This document shows positions 18,885 to 27,103 of a stretch of 53,101 nucleotides of DNA, one piece after another. The position numbers and the translations under genes were made by a program. The first letter of the stretch is position 1. Every line of letters starts with the position of its first letter. The notes beneath the pieces are model-generated. The model searched no databases and was not told the origin of the DNA. It worked only from the letters and a program-made list of their open reading frames with translations. Source of the stretch: Streptomyces sp. 150FB. GTDB taxonomy: Bacteria; Actinomycetota; Actinomycetes; Streptomycetales; Streptomycetaceae. The stretch covers positions 6,892,108 through 6,945,208 of the forward strand of contig NZ_JTHL01000001.1 of assembly GCF_000818195.1 (NCBI RefSeq), in the 5' to 3' direction.

Positions 18885-19580
18885 TCAGGCGGGGGCCTGG
18901 AGCCGGCTCGCCTCGTGCAGCTCAGCCCCGCCGGGGGTGGCCCGCAACTCCTCGATGACACTGTCGAGATGGGTCCGTGCGGCGGCTTCGGCGGCCGGGC
19001 CGTCGCCCGCGACGACCGCCTCGATGATGGCGAGGTGCTGGGGCATCGACTTGCCGGGGCGGCCGGGGCGCAGCGCCAGCCGGAACTGGTGACGGACCAT
19101 CTGGCCCTTGAGCCGGTCCAGCAGCCCGCCGGCCACCTTCTGACCGCTGATCTCGGCGATGCGCGCGTGCAGTTGGCGGTTGAGGGCGGAGTACGTGTTG
19201 AGATCGCCGCCGCTGACGGCGGCCCGCATGGCGGCACCGATCTCCAGCAGGCTCTCGCGCTGCTCGGCGGACGCGTGCTGAGCGGCCCGGCGCGCGCACA
19301 GGCCCTCCAGGGCGGCCCGGCACTCGGTGATCTGGATGGCCTCCTCGACGGAGACGATCCGCACCCGCGCGCCCCGGCGCGGTACGAGTTCCACCAGGCC
19401 TTCCGCCGCGAGATCCTGCAACGCCTCCCGGACGCTGTTGCGGGTCGCGTGGAGGGTCTCGGAGAGTTCCTGCTCCACCAGGCGCTGGCCCGGCACCAGA
19501 TCTCCCGCCGAGAGCGCCTGGCGGATCGCCGTACTCACCAAGCGGCGTCCCTCCTGGCCGGTCACCCGGTTGTCGGCCAC
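18885..19580 (-). CDS. GntR family transcriptional regulator (FadR subfamily, FCD domain)
   Basis: A regulator of 231 residues: N-terminal winged helix-turn-helix (residues about 10-75, with LSETLHATRNSVREALQDLAAEGLVEL) and an all-helical FCD ligand-binding domain. FCD metal/ligand-site residues are plausible in ALNRQLHARIAE and MPQHLAIIEAV. The GTG start has GGGGAG just upstream. It is divergent from the PDC catabolic operon across a 146-bp region holding a promoter with two overlapping inverted repeats. It is probably a repressor released by PDC or an intermediate; the ligand is inferred only from context. Confidence 0.9.
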   Translation of the reverse strand: MADNRVTGQEGRRLVSTAIRQALSAGDLVPGQRLVEQELSETLHATRNSVREALQDLAAEGLVELVPRRGARVRIVSVEEAIQITECRAALEGLCARRAAQHASAEQRESLLEIGAAMRAAVSGGDLNTYSALNRQLHARIAEISGQKVAGGLLDRLKGQMVRHQFRLALRPGRPGKSMPQHLAIIEAVVAGDGPAAEAAARTHLDSVIEELRATPGGAELHEASRLQAPA

Positions 19581-19669
19581 GCGTCTCCCCCTCGGTTCTT
19601 CGCTCGGTCCCGCTCACGTCCGTCGTAGTCTATCCACTTCCCGGCCATGGTGACTCTTTCGTCGAGCTT

Positions 19670-19709
19670 ATTGTCAACAATCTCGTTGGTGGTTATGTTG
19701 ACGACAACA
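19670..19709 (+). promoter_or_regulatory. Promoter with two inverted repeats, likely GntR operators
   Basis: A candidate sigma-70-type promoter reads -35 TTGTCA (19671-19676), 17-bp spacer, -10 TATGTT (19694-19699), in front of the catabolic operon. ATTGT-CA-ACAAT (19670-19681) overlaps the -35 box and TGTTG-ACGA-CAACA (19696-19709) overlaps the -10 box. Both fit the TTGT/ACAA style of FCD-GntR operators. Binding here would block RNA polymerase, so repression is expected. Confidence 0.65.
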
Positions 19710-19726
19710 CCAGTGAGGGGAGAGCG

Positions 19727-21028
19727 ATGACGCAGCCCACGACAGTCCGCCCGGCGGATGTCTCCGATCCGCCACCGGCGGGAGGGCAGACAGCGGTCCC
19801 CTGCTGGTTCTTCCGCGGCGGCACCTCGCGCGGCCCGTTCTTCCGGGCCGGGGACCTGCCGGCCGGGACCGCCGGCCGGGACGCCGTACTGCTGGCCGTG
19901 ATGGGCTCGCCCGATCCGCGCCAGATCGACGGGCTCGGCGGCGCGCACCCGCTGACCAGCAAGGCCGGGATCGTGGACCGGAGCGACCGGGACGACATCG
20001 ATCTCGAGTTCCTGTTCTGCCAGCTCCAGCCCGACAGCGACACCGTGGACACCACGCCGAACTGCGGCAACATGCTTGCGGCCGTCGTCCCGTTCGCCGT
20101 CGAGTCGGGCCTGCTGGTCCCCGGCGGTGACACCACCACGGCGCGCGTCCTGACGCTGAACACCGGGCTGACCGCCGAGATCACCGTGCGTACCCCGCTC
20201 GGCCAGGACGGCCGCCGCTACGTCGCGTACGGGGGCGACACCCGTATCGACGGCGTCCCCGGCACCGCAGGCCCCGTCGTGATCAACTTCCTCGACACGG
20301 CCGGATCCGTCTGCGCGTCCCTGCTGCCCACCGGACGCGTACGGGACCGCGTCGAGGTCGCGGGCGTCGGCCCGGTCGACGTCACCTGCATCGACAACGG
20401 CCAGCCCCTGGTGATCGTGGAGGCCGCCGCCCTGGGGCGCACCGGTTACGAGTCCGCCGCCGACCTCAACGCCGACGACGAGCTCAAGGCCCGGGTCGAG
20501 GACCTGCGACTGACCTGCGGGGAGCTGATGGGCCTCGGGGACGTGACCGCGAAGAACTACCCGAAGATGACGCTCGTCGCGCCTCCCGCCCACGGCGGCA
20601 CGATCACCACGCGCAGCTTCATACCGCGCGTCTGCCACGAGTCGATCGGCGTGCTGGCCGCCGTCACCGCCGCCACGGCGTGCGTGCTGGAGGGGACAGT
20701 CGCCCACCAGGTGGTGGCGGTGGTGGCGGCGGACGGCGACGGCGCGGGCGGCGAGGGCAGCGGCTCCGGCGCCGGGACCACCGCTTCCGGCGCCCGTCCC
20801 ACCGAGATCACCGTCTCCGTCGAGCACCCCTCCGGCGAGTTCAGCGTCCAGCTCGGCCTCGACCCGGCCGATCCCGGGCGCGTCACGAAGTCGGCGCTGC
20901 TGCGCACCGCACGCCTGATCATGGCCGGCGCCGCCATGGTCCCGAACCGCCTCCCGCGCTCCGCCCCGCGTACGGACACCGCGCCCGCCGCCGGCGCCCC
21001 CGCGACATCCGAGAAGGAACAGCGATGA
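19727..21028 (+). CDS. galD: PrpF-family isomerase, probable 4-oxalomesaconate tautomerase
   Basis: A PrpF-like (diaminopimelate-epimerase-fold) protein of 433 residues, including a 20-residue N-terminal tail and a Gly/Ser-rich insertion near residues 345-360. Family marks are WFFRGGTSRGPFF, the PNCGNMLAAVVPFA cysteine motif and the C-terminal half with RVCHESIGVLAAVTAA. In the gallate/protocatechuate 4,5-cleavage pathway GalD interconverts the keto and enol forms of 4-oxalomesaconate. The assignment as tautomerase rests on its neighbours (LigJ, LigK and LigI homologues). RBS GAGGGGA precedes ATG 19727, and the stop overlaps the next start (ATGA). Confidence 0.8.
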   Translation: MTQPTTVRPADVSDPPPAGGQTAVPCWFFRGGTSRGPFFRAGDLPAGTAGRDAVLLAVMGSPDPRQIDGLGGAHPLTSKAGIVDRSDRDDIDLEFLFCQLQPDSDTVDTTPNCGNMLAAVVPFAVESGLLVPGGDTTTARVLTLNTGLTAEITVRTPLGQDGRRYVAYGGDTRIDGVPGTAGPVVINFLDTAGSVCASLLPTGRVRDRVEVAGVGPVDVTCIDNGQPLVIVEAAALGRTGYESAADLNADDELKARVEDLRLTCGELMGLGDVTAKNYPKMTLVAPPAHGGTITTRSFIPRVCHESIGVLAAVTAATACVLEGTVAHQVVAVVAADGDGAGGEGSGSGAGTTASGARPTEITVSVEHPSGEFSVQLGLDPADPGRVTKSALLRTARLIMAGAAMVPNRLPRSAPRTDTAPAAGAPATSEKEQR

Positions 21029-22050
21029 TCATCGACTGTCACGGCCACTTCACCACCGCCCCGCCCGCGCTCGGCGCGTGGCGCGAGCGGCAGATCGCCG
21101 GGCTCACCGACCCCTCGGCGGCCCCCGACCCCGCCGGCCCCCGCATCAGCGACGACGAGCTGCGGGAGAGCATCGAGGGGAACCAGCTCCGCCTGATGGA
21201 CGAGCGCGGCATCGACATGACGATCTTCTCGCCCCGCGCCTCCTTCATGGCCCACCACATAGGCGACTTCGCGACCTCCTCCCGCTGGGCGGCGATCTGC
21301 AACGAGCTCTGCCACCGGGTCGCCGCGCTCTACCCGGAGCGCTTCGTGCCCGCGGCGATGCTGCCGCAGTCGCCGGGCGTGGACCCGGCCACCTGCGTGC
21401 CGGAGCTGGTGCGGTGCGTGGAGGAGTACGGGGCCGTCGCCGTGAACCTGAACCCCGACCCGTCGGGCGGGCACTGGACGGCGCCGCCGCTCACCGACCG
21501 CTCCTGGTACCCGCTGTACGAGAAGCTCGTCGAGTACGACATCCCTGCGATGGCGCACGTCAGCACCAGCGTCAACCCCGCCTTCCACACCACGGGCGCG
21601 CACTACCTGAACGCCGACACCACGGTGTTCATGCAGCTCATCCAGGGCGACCTGTTCGCCGACTTCCCGACGCTGCGGCTGGTCGTCCCGCACGGCGGCG
21701 GCGCCGTCCCGTACCACTGGGGGCGGTTCAGGGGGCTCGCGATGGCGCTGAAGAAGCCGCCGCTGGAGGAGCACGTACTCGGCAATGTCTTCTTCGACAC
21801 CTGCGTCTACCACCAGCCGGGCATCGACCTCCTCCTCGACGTCGTGCCCCGCCGCAACATCCTCTTCGCCTCGGAGATGATCGGCGCCGTCCGTGACATC
21901 GACCCGTGCTCGGGCCACCACTTCGACGACACGCGCCGCTACGTCGAGGCCGCCGGGCTGACCTCCGCCGAGGTCGCCGACATCCAGGAACACAACGTCC
22001 GCGCCGTCTACCCGCGTCTCGACACCCTGCTGAAGCAGCAGGGGCGTTGA
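21025..22050 (+). CDS. ligJ: Amidohydrolase-family 4-oxalomesaconate hydratase
   Basis: A metal-dependent amidohydrolase-fold protein of 341 residues, the length typical of LigJ. Metal ligands are visible in [32 protein letters not shown] and the late FASEMIGAV...[11 protein letters not shown] segment. The last is a feature of LigJ-like hydratases rather than decarboxylases. It would add water to 4-oxalomesaconate to form 4-carboxy-4-hydroxy-2-oxoadipate. It overlaps the PrpF gene by 4 bp and is followed after 20 nt by the aldolase gene, preceded by AGAGGGAG. Confidence 0.85.
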   Translation: MIIDCHGHFTTAPPALGAWRERQIAGLTDPSAAPDPAGPRISDDELRESIEGNQLRLMDERGIDMTIFSPRASFMAHHIGDFATSSRWAAICNELCHRVAALYPERFVPAAMLPQSPGVDPATCVPELVRCVEEYGAVAVNLNPDPSGGHWTAPPLTDRSWYPLYEKLVEYDIPAMAHVSTSVNPAFHTTGAHYLNADTTVFMQLIQGDLFADFPTLRLVVPHGGGAVPYHWGRFRGLAMALKKPPLEEHVLGNVFFDTCVYHQPGIDLLLDVVPRRNILFASEMIGAVRDIDPCSGHHFDDTRRYVEAAGLTSAEVADIQEHNVRAVYPRLDTLLKQQGR

Positions 22051-22070
22051 CGCAGAGGGAGCACAGAACC

Positions 22071-22775
22071 ATGTACGAACTGGGAGTCGTCCACCAGGAC
22101 ATTTCCCGCGCGTCCGGAGCCGACGTCACGGCGCTGGCCCCGCTGGGCGTCAGTACGGTCCACGAGGCGATGGGGCGCACCGGCCTGATGCGCCCCTACA
22201 TCCGGCCCGTCTACCACGGTGCCGCCTGCTGCGGGACCGCCGTCACCGTGCTGCTCCAGCCCGGCGACAACTGGATGCTGCACGTGGCCGTCGAGCAGCT
22301 CCAGCCGGGCGACATCCTGGTCGCCGCCTGCACCACGGAGAACGAGGACGGTTTCTTCGGCGAGCTGCTGGCGACATCGGCGCGCGCACGCGGCGCCGCG
22401 GGACTCGTCATCGACGGCGGCTGCCGGGACATCGCGGCGCTGGAGAAGATGGACTTCCCCGTCTTCAGCCGGGCCGTGCACGCGAAGGGCACCGTGAAGG
22501 CGACCCTTGGGTCCGTGAACATCCCGGTGGTCTGCGCCGGCGCCCTCGTCCACCCCGGTGACGTCGTGGTCGCCGACGCCGACGGCGTGGCCGTCGTGCC
22601 GGCCGCCCGGGCGGCCGAGGTCGCCGAAGCGGGCCACAAGCGCGAGGCGAACGAGGAGGACAAGCGGCGCCGGTTCGCCGCGGGTGAGCTGGGCCTCGAC
22701 ATGTACGGGATGCGCGAGCCGCTGCGGGCCGCCGGGCTCCGGTACGTCGGCGGCCGGACGGAGGAGCGGACCTGA
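22071..22775 (+). CDS. ligK: RraA-like 4-carboxy-4-hydroxy-2-oxoadipate aldolase
   Basis: An RraA-fold protein of 234 residues, longer than RraA itself (about 160) and matching class II aldolases of the LigK/HMG type. The catalytic GGCRDI motif (Arg and Asp for metal/pyruvate binding) and the [17 protein letters not shown] strand are present. It would split the hydroxy-oxoadipate into pyruvate and oxaloacetate, feeding central metabolism. ATG 22071 is supported by spacing to AGAGGGAG; its TGA shares an A with the ATG of the lactonase gene. Confidence 0.87.
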   Translation: MYELGVVHQDISRASGADVTALAPLGVSTVHEAMGRTGLMRPYIRPVYHGAACCGTAVTVLLQPGDNWMLHVAVEQLQPGDILVAACTTENEDGFFGELLATSARARGAAGLVIDGGCRDIAALEKMDFPVFSRAVHAKGTVKATLGSVNIPVVCAGALVHPGDVVVADADGVAVVPAARAAEVAEAGHKREANEEDKRRRFAAGELGLDMYGMREPLRAAGLRYVGGRTEERT

Positions 22776-23758
22776 TGAGCACGCCCTCCGCAGCCTCCGG
22801 CCCCGCCTCCCCGTCCACGCCGTCGGGCCCGTCGGGTCCCTCAGGACCGTTCAGCAAGAGCCCCGGATGGCTCGACTGGTACGCGGGCCCGTCCACGCCC
22901 GCCTTCGTCCTCCCGGCGGGGACGGTCGACACGCACTGCCACGTCTTCGGGCCCGGCGCTGAATTCCCGTACACCCCGGGGCGTAAGTACACGCCGTGCG
23001 ACGCGAGCAAGGACCAGCTCTTCGCGCTCCGTGACCACCTCGGCATCAGCCGTAACGTGATCGTCCAGGCCACCTGCCACGGCGCCGACAACAGCGCCAT
23101 GCTCGACGCCGTCGGCGCTTCGGGCGGCCGGGCGCGCGGCATCGCCACGGTCCGCCCGGACATCACCGACGCGGAACTCGCCGAACTGGACGCGGCCGGC
23201 GTGCGCGGGGTGCGGTTCAACTTCCTGAAGCGCCTGGTCAACGCGGCGCCGAAGGAGGATCTCGCGGCGATCGCCGAGCGGATCGCCCCGCTCGGCTGGC
23301 ACATCGTCATCTACTTCGAGAGCGCGGACCTCGAAGAACTCGAAGGGTTCTTCGCTTCGCTGCCCACCCCGCTCGTGGTCGACCACCTGGGGCGCCCGGA
23401 TGTGAAGCAGCCTGTCGACGGCCCTGAATTCAGCCGCTTCCTGCGTTTCGTGGACCGGAACGACGTGTGGGTGAAGGTGACCTGCCCCGAGCGGCTGACC
23501 GTCACCGGGCGGCCGGCGCTGAACGGGGAACGGGAGGCGTATTCCGACGTCGTTCCGTTCGGACGCCGGGTCGTCGAGGAATTCCCGGAAGCCGTGCTGT
23601 GGGGTACCGACTGGCCGCATCCCAATCTCACCGGTCATATGCCGGACGACGGGCTGCTGGTCGACTACGTGCCACGTGTGGCCGTAACCTCCGAATCGCG
23701 GCACAAGCTGCTCGTGGACAATCCGATGCGGCTCTACTGGCCCGGCGAAGGTGTCTGA
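22775..23758 (+). CDS. ligI: 2-pyrone-4,6-dicarboxylate lactonase
   Basis: An amidohydrolase-superfamily enzyme of 327 residues. After a flexible Pro/Ser/Gly-rich N-terminus it shows VDTHCHVFGPGAEFPY, RKYTPCDA, VVDHLGRPD, VKVTCPERL and LWGTDWPHPN, which together I recognise as LigI-type PDC lactonase. It opens the pyrone ring of PDC to the 4-carboxy-2-hydroxymuconate/oxalomesaconate form used by the neighbouring tautomerase and hydratase. It is the enzyme that defines the operon's substrate. From here into the MFS gene, A/T-ending codons (gaa, att, aat) seem more frequent than in the flanking core genes. Confidence 0.87.
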   Translation: MSTPSAASGPASPSTPSGPSGPSGPFSKSPGWLDWYAGPSTPAFVLPAGTVDTHCHVFGPGAEFPYTPGRKYTPCDASKDQLFALRDHLGISRNVIVQATCHGADNSAMLDAVGASGGRARGIATVRPDITDAELAELDAAGVRGVRFNFLKRLVNAAPKEDLAAIAERIAPLGWHIVIYFESADLEELEGFFASLPTPLVVDHLGRPDVKQPVDGPEFSRFLRFVDRNDVWVKVTCPERLTVTGRPALNGEREAYSDVVPFGRRVVEEFPEAVLWGTDWPHPNLTGHMPDDGLLVDYVPRVAVTSESRHKLLVDNPMRLYWPGEGV

Positions 23759-23794
23759 GCCACTTCCCCACCCACTTTCGAAAAGGGCCTGCCC

Positions 23795-25150
23795 ATGCTG
23801 AACTCCAATGCGAAGAACCGGCTCGACCGGCTGCCGATATCAAGGTTCCACAAGATAACCCTGGTGGCCGTCTCCTTCGCCTACTTCTTCGAATTCGCGG
23901 ACATCAACAGCTTCGCGGTCACCGCCCCCCGGCTGATCAAGCTCTGGGGCATCACCGTGAACCAGGTGGCATACGTCACTTCGCTGTCGTTCGTCGGCAT
24001 GTTCTTCGGGTCCATCGTCGCCGCCTGGATGGCGGACCGCTGGGGGCGCAAGAAGGCGCTCAACATCACCACCATTTGTTTCGGCGTCTTCTCGCTCGCT
24101 TCGGTGTTCTCGTGGGACCTGGTCTCGCTCGGTGTCTTCAGGGTGCTGACCTCGGCGGGGCTGTCGGCGATGACCGTCGTGGCCGTCATCTACGTCAGCG
24201 AGATATTCCCGTCCGCCGTGCGCGGCAAGTTCCAGGCGTACGCCATCGTCATCGGCATCTGCGGGACGCCCGTCACGAATTTCATCGCCAGCGCCGTCGT
24301 ACCGATCAACGACTGGTCGTGGCGACTGGTCTACCTGTGGGGCGCCTTCGGTATCGCGTACATGTTCTTCGCGCGGCACCTGAAGGAATCCCCGCGCTGG
24401 TACGAGAACCAGGGCGACCACGCCGCCGCCGACGCCGTACTCGGCGAAATCGAGAAGCAGATCGCCGCCGAGAAGGGTCCTCTTCCGGAAGCGGCGCCGC
24501 CCGTCGAGGCACCCGTGCGCGAAAAGGCCCCGCTGCGGATCCTGCTCCAGAAGAAATACCTCTGGCCGACGCTGCTGCTCGTGGTGTTGTGGGTCACCCA
24601 GACCATCGGGTTCTTCGGCTATTCGAGCTGGGCACCGACGCTGCTCGCCAAGGAGGGATTCAGCGTCGAGAAGTCCGTCTTCTACGTGGCCCTCAGCACG
24701 GTCGGCGCGCCTCTGGGCTCCTATCTCGCCGCACTGGTGACCGACCGGTTCGAGCGCAAGTGGTGCCTGGTGGCGTTCGGCGCGATCATCGCGCTCTGCG
24801 GCCTGTTCTACGGGCTGACGTTCAATCCGGTCCTGATCGTCGTCTTCGGCTTCCTCGTCAATCTCTTCGAGCGCGGCTACACGGCGCTGGGGTACGCGTA
24901 TTCGCCGGAGCTGTTCGACACCCGCAGCCGCTCGCTCGGCACCGGGGTCTCGTACGGCCTCGGGCGGCTCTCCAACGCGGCGGGCCCGCTGATCATCGCC
25001 GGTCTGTACAACGGGTCCGGCTACCGGAGTGTCTTCTTCTTCATCGCCGGCACCTGGCTGTTCGGCTCGCTGGTCCTCGCCGTCTTCGGCCCGAGGACCA
25101 AGCAGGCCCCGGTCCCGCTCGCGGCACCGAGGGAAGCGGTCGAGGCCTGA
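23795..25150 (+). CDS. MFS transporter, probable aromatic/dicarboxylate importer
   Basis: A major facilitator of 451 residues with 12 predicted membrane helices and a central cytoplasmic loop (about residues 200-245). The loop-2/3 motif A is DRWGRKKAL, and a second-half counterpart is DRFERKWCL. The N-terminus LPISRFHKITLVAVSFAYFF resembles NiaP- and metabolite:H+ symporter-like carriers of aromatic acids. AAAAGGG stands before ATG 23795. As last gene of the PDC operon it most simply imports PDC or a related aromatic diacid; the substrate is inferred from position. Confidence 0.85.
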   Translation: MLNSNAKNRLDRLPISRFHKITLVAVSFAYFFEFADINSFAVTAPRLIKLWGITVNQVAYVTSLSFVGMFFGSIVAAWMADRWGRKKALNITTICFGVFSLASVFSWDLVSLGVFRVLTSAGLSAMTVVAVIYVSEIFPSAVRGKFQAYAIVIGICGTPVTNFIASAVVPINDWSWRLVYLWGAFGIAYMFFARHLKESPRWYENQGDHAAADAVLGEIEKQIAAEKGPLPEAAPPVEAPVREKAPLRILLQKKYLWPTLLLVVLWVTQTIGFFGYSSWAPTLLAKEGFSVEKSVFYVALSTVGAPLGSYLAALVTDRFERKWCLVAFGAIIALCGLFYGLTFNPVLIVVFGFLVNLFERGYTALGYAYSPELFDTRSRSLGTGVSYGLGRLSNAAGPLIIAGLYNGSGYRSVFFFIAGTWLFGSLVLAVFGPRTKQAPVPLAAPREAVEA

Positions 25151-25165
25151 GTGCCGCCGCTGAGC

Positions 25166-25201
25166 GCCGGGGCGTCGCCGCACGGGGGGCGGCGCCCCGG
25201 C
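25166..25201. terminator. Terminator-like hairpin after the MFS gene
   Basis: GCCGGGGC at the left pairs with GCCCCGGC at the right, and GCCGC with GCGGC inside, with a 3-nt bulge (GTC) and a G-rich loop. It lies 16 nt after the stop and no T-tract follows, which is usual for Streptomyces terminators. Confidence 0.7.
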
Positions 25202-25235
25202 CTCGACGTCCGCCGGGCGGCTTGTGTCCAGGGGA

Positions 25236-25265
25236 TTGACGGGATCCTGGTCTAGTCCTTTACTA
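25236..25265 (+). promoter_or_regulatory. Chitinase promoter with DasR-like (dre) element
   Basis: A -35 box TTGACG (25236-25241) is followed after 17-18 bp by TTTACT/TTACTA (25259-25265). Between them lies CTGGTCTAGTCC (25247-25258), one mismatch from the core of the DasR consensus ACTGGTCTAGACCACT known from Streptomyces chitin and N-acetylglucosamine genes. The site lies within the spacer, so a bound repressor would block the promoter. Confidence 0.65.
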
Positions 25266-25467
25266 CTTCCCATACCCGCAGATTCATGTGGGGAGCTTCT
25301 GTTCTCCCATGTGAACAGCGGGTCGCGTTCGCGTTTCTCGCCTCTCGCGTCATGCCTTGCCGCCCCACCTCTCTTCCGTCACGTCGTGACGGCATGTGCC
25401 CGTGCCCCATCGCCACGTTCACCCCCACACCGCGCATTTTGATGCGCCCCTGACAGGAGTGTTTCCT

Positions 25468-26892
25468 GTGTTGCGATCCCTCAAGAGAGCCCTGGCCGTC
25501 GCGCCGGCTGTTCTCGCCATGGCCGCCACCGCGGTCGTCGCCACCGGTACCAGCGCCAGCGCAGCGGCCAACCCCGGACCGGGCTTCCCCGCCCAGTACG
25601 CGGCCCCCTACGTCGAGACCTGGGCGTCGCCCTCCGCGATGACCAACGTCCGTAACGCCACCGGGCTCAAGTACTTCACCCTCGCCTTCGTCATCGACGC
25701 AGGCGGCTGCAACGCCAAGTTCAACGGCGACACCGACGTCACCGACTCCGGCTGGACCTCGGCGGTCAACTCCGCGCGTGCGGCGGGCGGCGATGTCATC
25801 GTCTCCTTCGGCGGCGCCTCGGGTACGGAACTCGGCGTGTCCTGTACGTCGGTCTCCGCGCTGAAGACCCAGTACAAGAAGGTCATCGACGCGCTCAACC
25901 TGACCAGGATCGACCTCGACATCGAGGGCGGCACGCTCGACAACACCACGGCCAACAACCGCCGTAACCAGGCACTCGCGCAGCTCCAGCAGGAGTACGC
26001 GTCGGCCGGCAAGAAGCTCGACGTTCAGTACACGCTCCCGGTGGACCCGACCGGTCTGCTCCAGGACTCGCTCGACCTGCTGGGCAACGCCAAGAGCAAC
26101 AACCTGAACGTCAACCTCGTCAACATCATGACGATGGACTACGGCCCGGCCCTGGACATGGGCAAGGCGGCCACCGACGCTGCGACCGCGCTCCACACCC
26201 AGCTCGGCAGGATCTGGACCACCAAGACGGACGCGCAGCTCTGGGCCATGGAGGGCAACACCCCGATGATCGGGGTGAACGACGTCACCTCCGAGGTCTT
26301 CAGCACGGGCAACGCCACCACGGTCGCGAACTTCGCCAAGTCCAAGGGAATCCAGGAACTCGCCTTCTGGGCCCTGGGACGCGACAAGTCCTGCGGCTCG
26401 AACGGCCAGTTGTCGGACACCTGCAGCGGCACCTCGCAGAGCGCCTGGCAGTTCTCCAGCATCTTCAACGGGATCACGGGCGGCGGCGGCACCACACCGC
26501 CCACGCAGGGCACCGGACAGATCACCGGCCTCGGCGGCAAGTGCGTCGACGTGAACGCGGCGAGCAGCGCCAACGGCAGCGCCGTACAGCTCTACGACTG
26601 CAACGGCTCCAACGCCCAGCAGTGGACGGTGGGTACGGACGGTACGGTCCGCGCCCTGGGCAAGTGCCTGGACGTAGCGGCGGCGGGCACGGCCAACGGC
26701 AGCAAGGTCCAGATCTACGACTGCAACGGCACCGCGGCGCAGAAGTGGGCCAAGGGCACCGGCAGCACCCTCGTCAACTCGGGCTCGGGCCGGTGCCTGG
26801 ACGTGACCGACAACAGCTCGGCCAACCTGACGCGGCTCCAGATCTGGGACTGCTTCGGCGGATCGAACCAGCAGTTCCACCTGCCTGCCTGA
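25468..26892 (+). CDS. Secreted GH18 chitinase with C-terminal ricin-type (CBM13) domain
   Basis: A protein of 474 residues. The signal peptide (RSLKRALAVAPAVLAMAATA..., Ala-x-Ala cleavage near residue 36) directs export. The GH18 barrel has the DxDxE core D149-L-D151-I-E153 in TRIDLDIEGG. The outer Asp of the full DxxDxDxE pattern is Thr. A Gly/Thr-rich linker leads to a beta-trefoil RICIN domain (about residues 350-474) with three repeats, CVDVNAASSANGSAVQLYD and two relatives, ending in QQW, QKW and QQF. The start is GTG 25468, with AGGAG 8 nt upstream. The enzyme likely degrades chitin or related amino-sugar polymers outside the cell; the DasR-like promoter site supports this. Confidence 0.92.
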   Translation: MLRSLKRALAVAPAVLAMAATAVVATGTSASAAANPGPGFPAQYAAPYVETWASPSAMTNVRNATGLKYFTLAFVIDAGGCNAKFNGDTDVTDSGWTSAVNSARAAGGDVIVSFGGASGTELGVSCTSVSALKTQYKKVIDALNLTRIDLDIEGGTLDNTTANNRRNQALAQLQQEYASAGKKLDVQYTLPVDPTGLLQDSLDLLGNAKSNNLNVNLVNIMTMDYGPALDMGKAATDAATALHTQLGRIWTTKTDAQLWAMEGNTPMIGVNDVTSEVFSTGNATTVANFAKSKGIQELAFWALGRDKSCGSNGQLSDTCSGTSQSAWQFSSIFNGITGGGGTTPPTQGTGQITGLGGKCVDVNAASSANGSAVQLYDCNGSNAQQWTVGTDGTVRALGKCLDVAAAGTANGSKVQIYDCNGTAAQKWAKGTGSTLVNSGSGRCLDVTDNSSANLTRLQIWDCFGGSNQQFHLPA

Positions 26893-26900
26893 GTACGGGT

Positions 26901-26951
26901 CACCTGAGCGCGCGACGCACCTGAGCGCGCGACGCACCTGAGCGCGCGACG
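26901..26951. repeat. Three perfect 17-bp tandem repeats downstream of the chitinase
   Basis: CACCTGAGCGCGCGACG occurs three times head to tail with no mismatch, starting 9 nt after the stop, followed by a partial fourth copy CACCTCAGCACG. There are no spacers, so it is not a CRISPR array. Confidence 0.95.
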
Positions 26952-27010
26952 CACCTCAGCACGTGAGCAGGTGAGGGCCGGCAGTATGTGAAGGTCGTCC
27001 GAACGTGTGT

Positions 27011-27040
27011 GGCCCCGAAGTGACAACAGCCTTCGGGGCC
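27011..27040. terminator. Hairpin between chitinase and stress-protein genes
   Basis: GGCCCCGAAG (27011-27020) pairs perfectly with CTTCGGGGCC (27031-27040) over a 10-nt loop. It is a good factor-independent terminator candidate for the chitinase transcript. Its position argues against the upstream start (27005) of the next reading frame. Confidence 0.75.
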
Positions 27041-27103
27041 ATACGCATGCCGCAGGCGCGTGGCAGGGTGAGCCACCTCGCGAGCGATGGGAGGCTGCCC
27101 CCT

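Larger units (their letters stand above)
25151..25467. other. 317-nt intergenic region: terminator, chitinase promoter and long leader
   Basis: No gene is seen. The region holds the MFS-operon hairpin (25166-25201), then the chitinase promoter with a DasR-like site (25236-25265). An untranslated leader of nearly 200 nt, pyrimidine-rich in its middle, precedes the RBS AGGAG at 25455-25459. Confidence 0.7.

Noticed and set aside
26901..26951. CRISPR-like repeat cluster
   Set aside because: The three repeats are directly adjacent with no spacers and no cas genes nearby.
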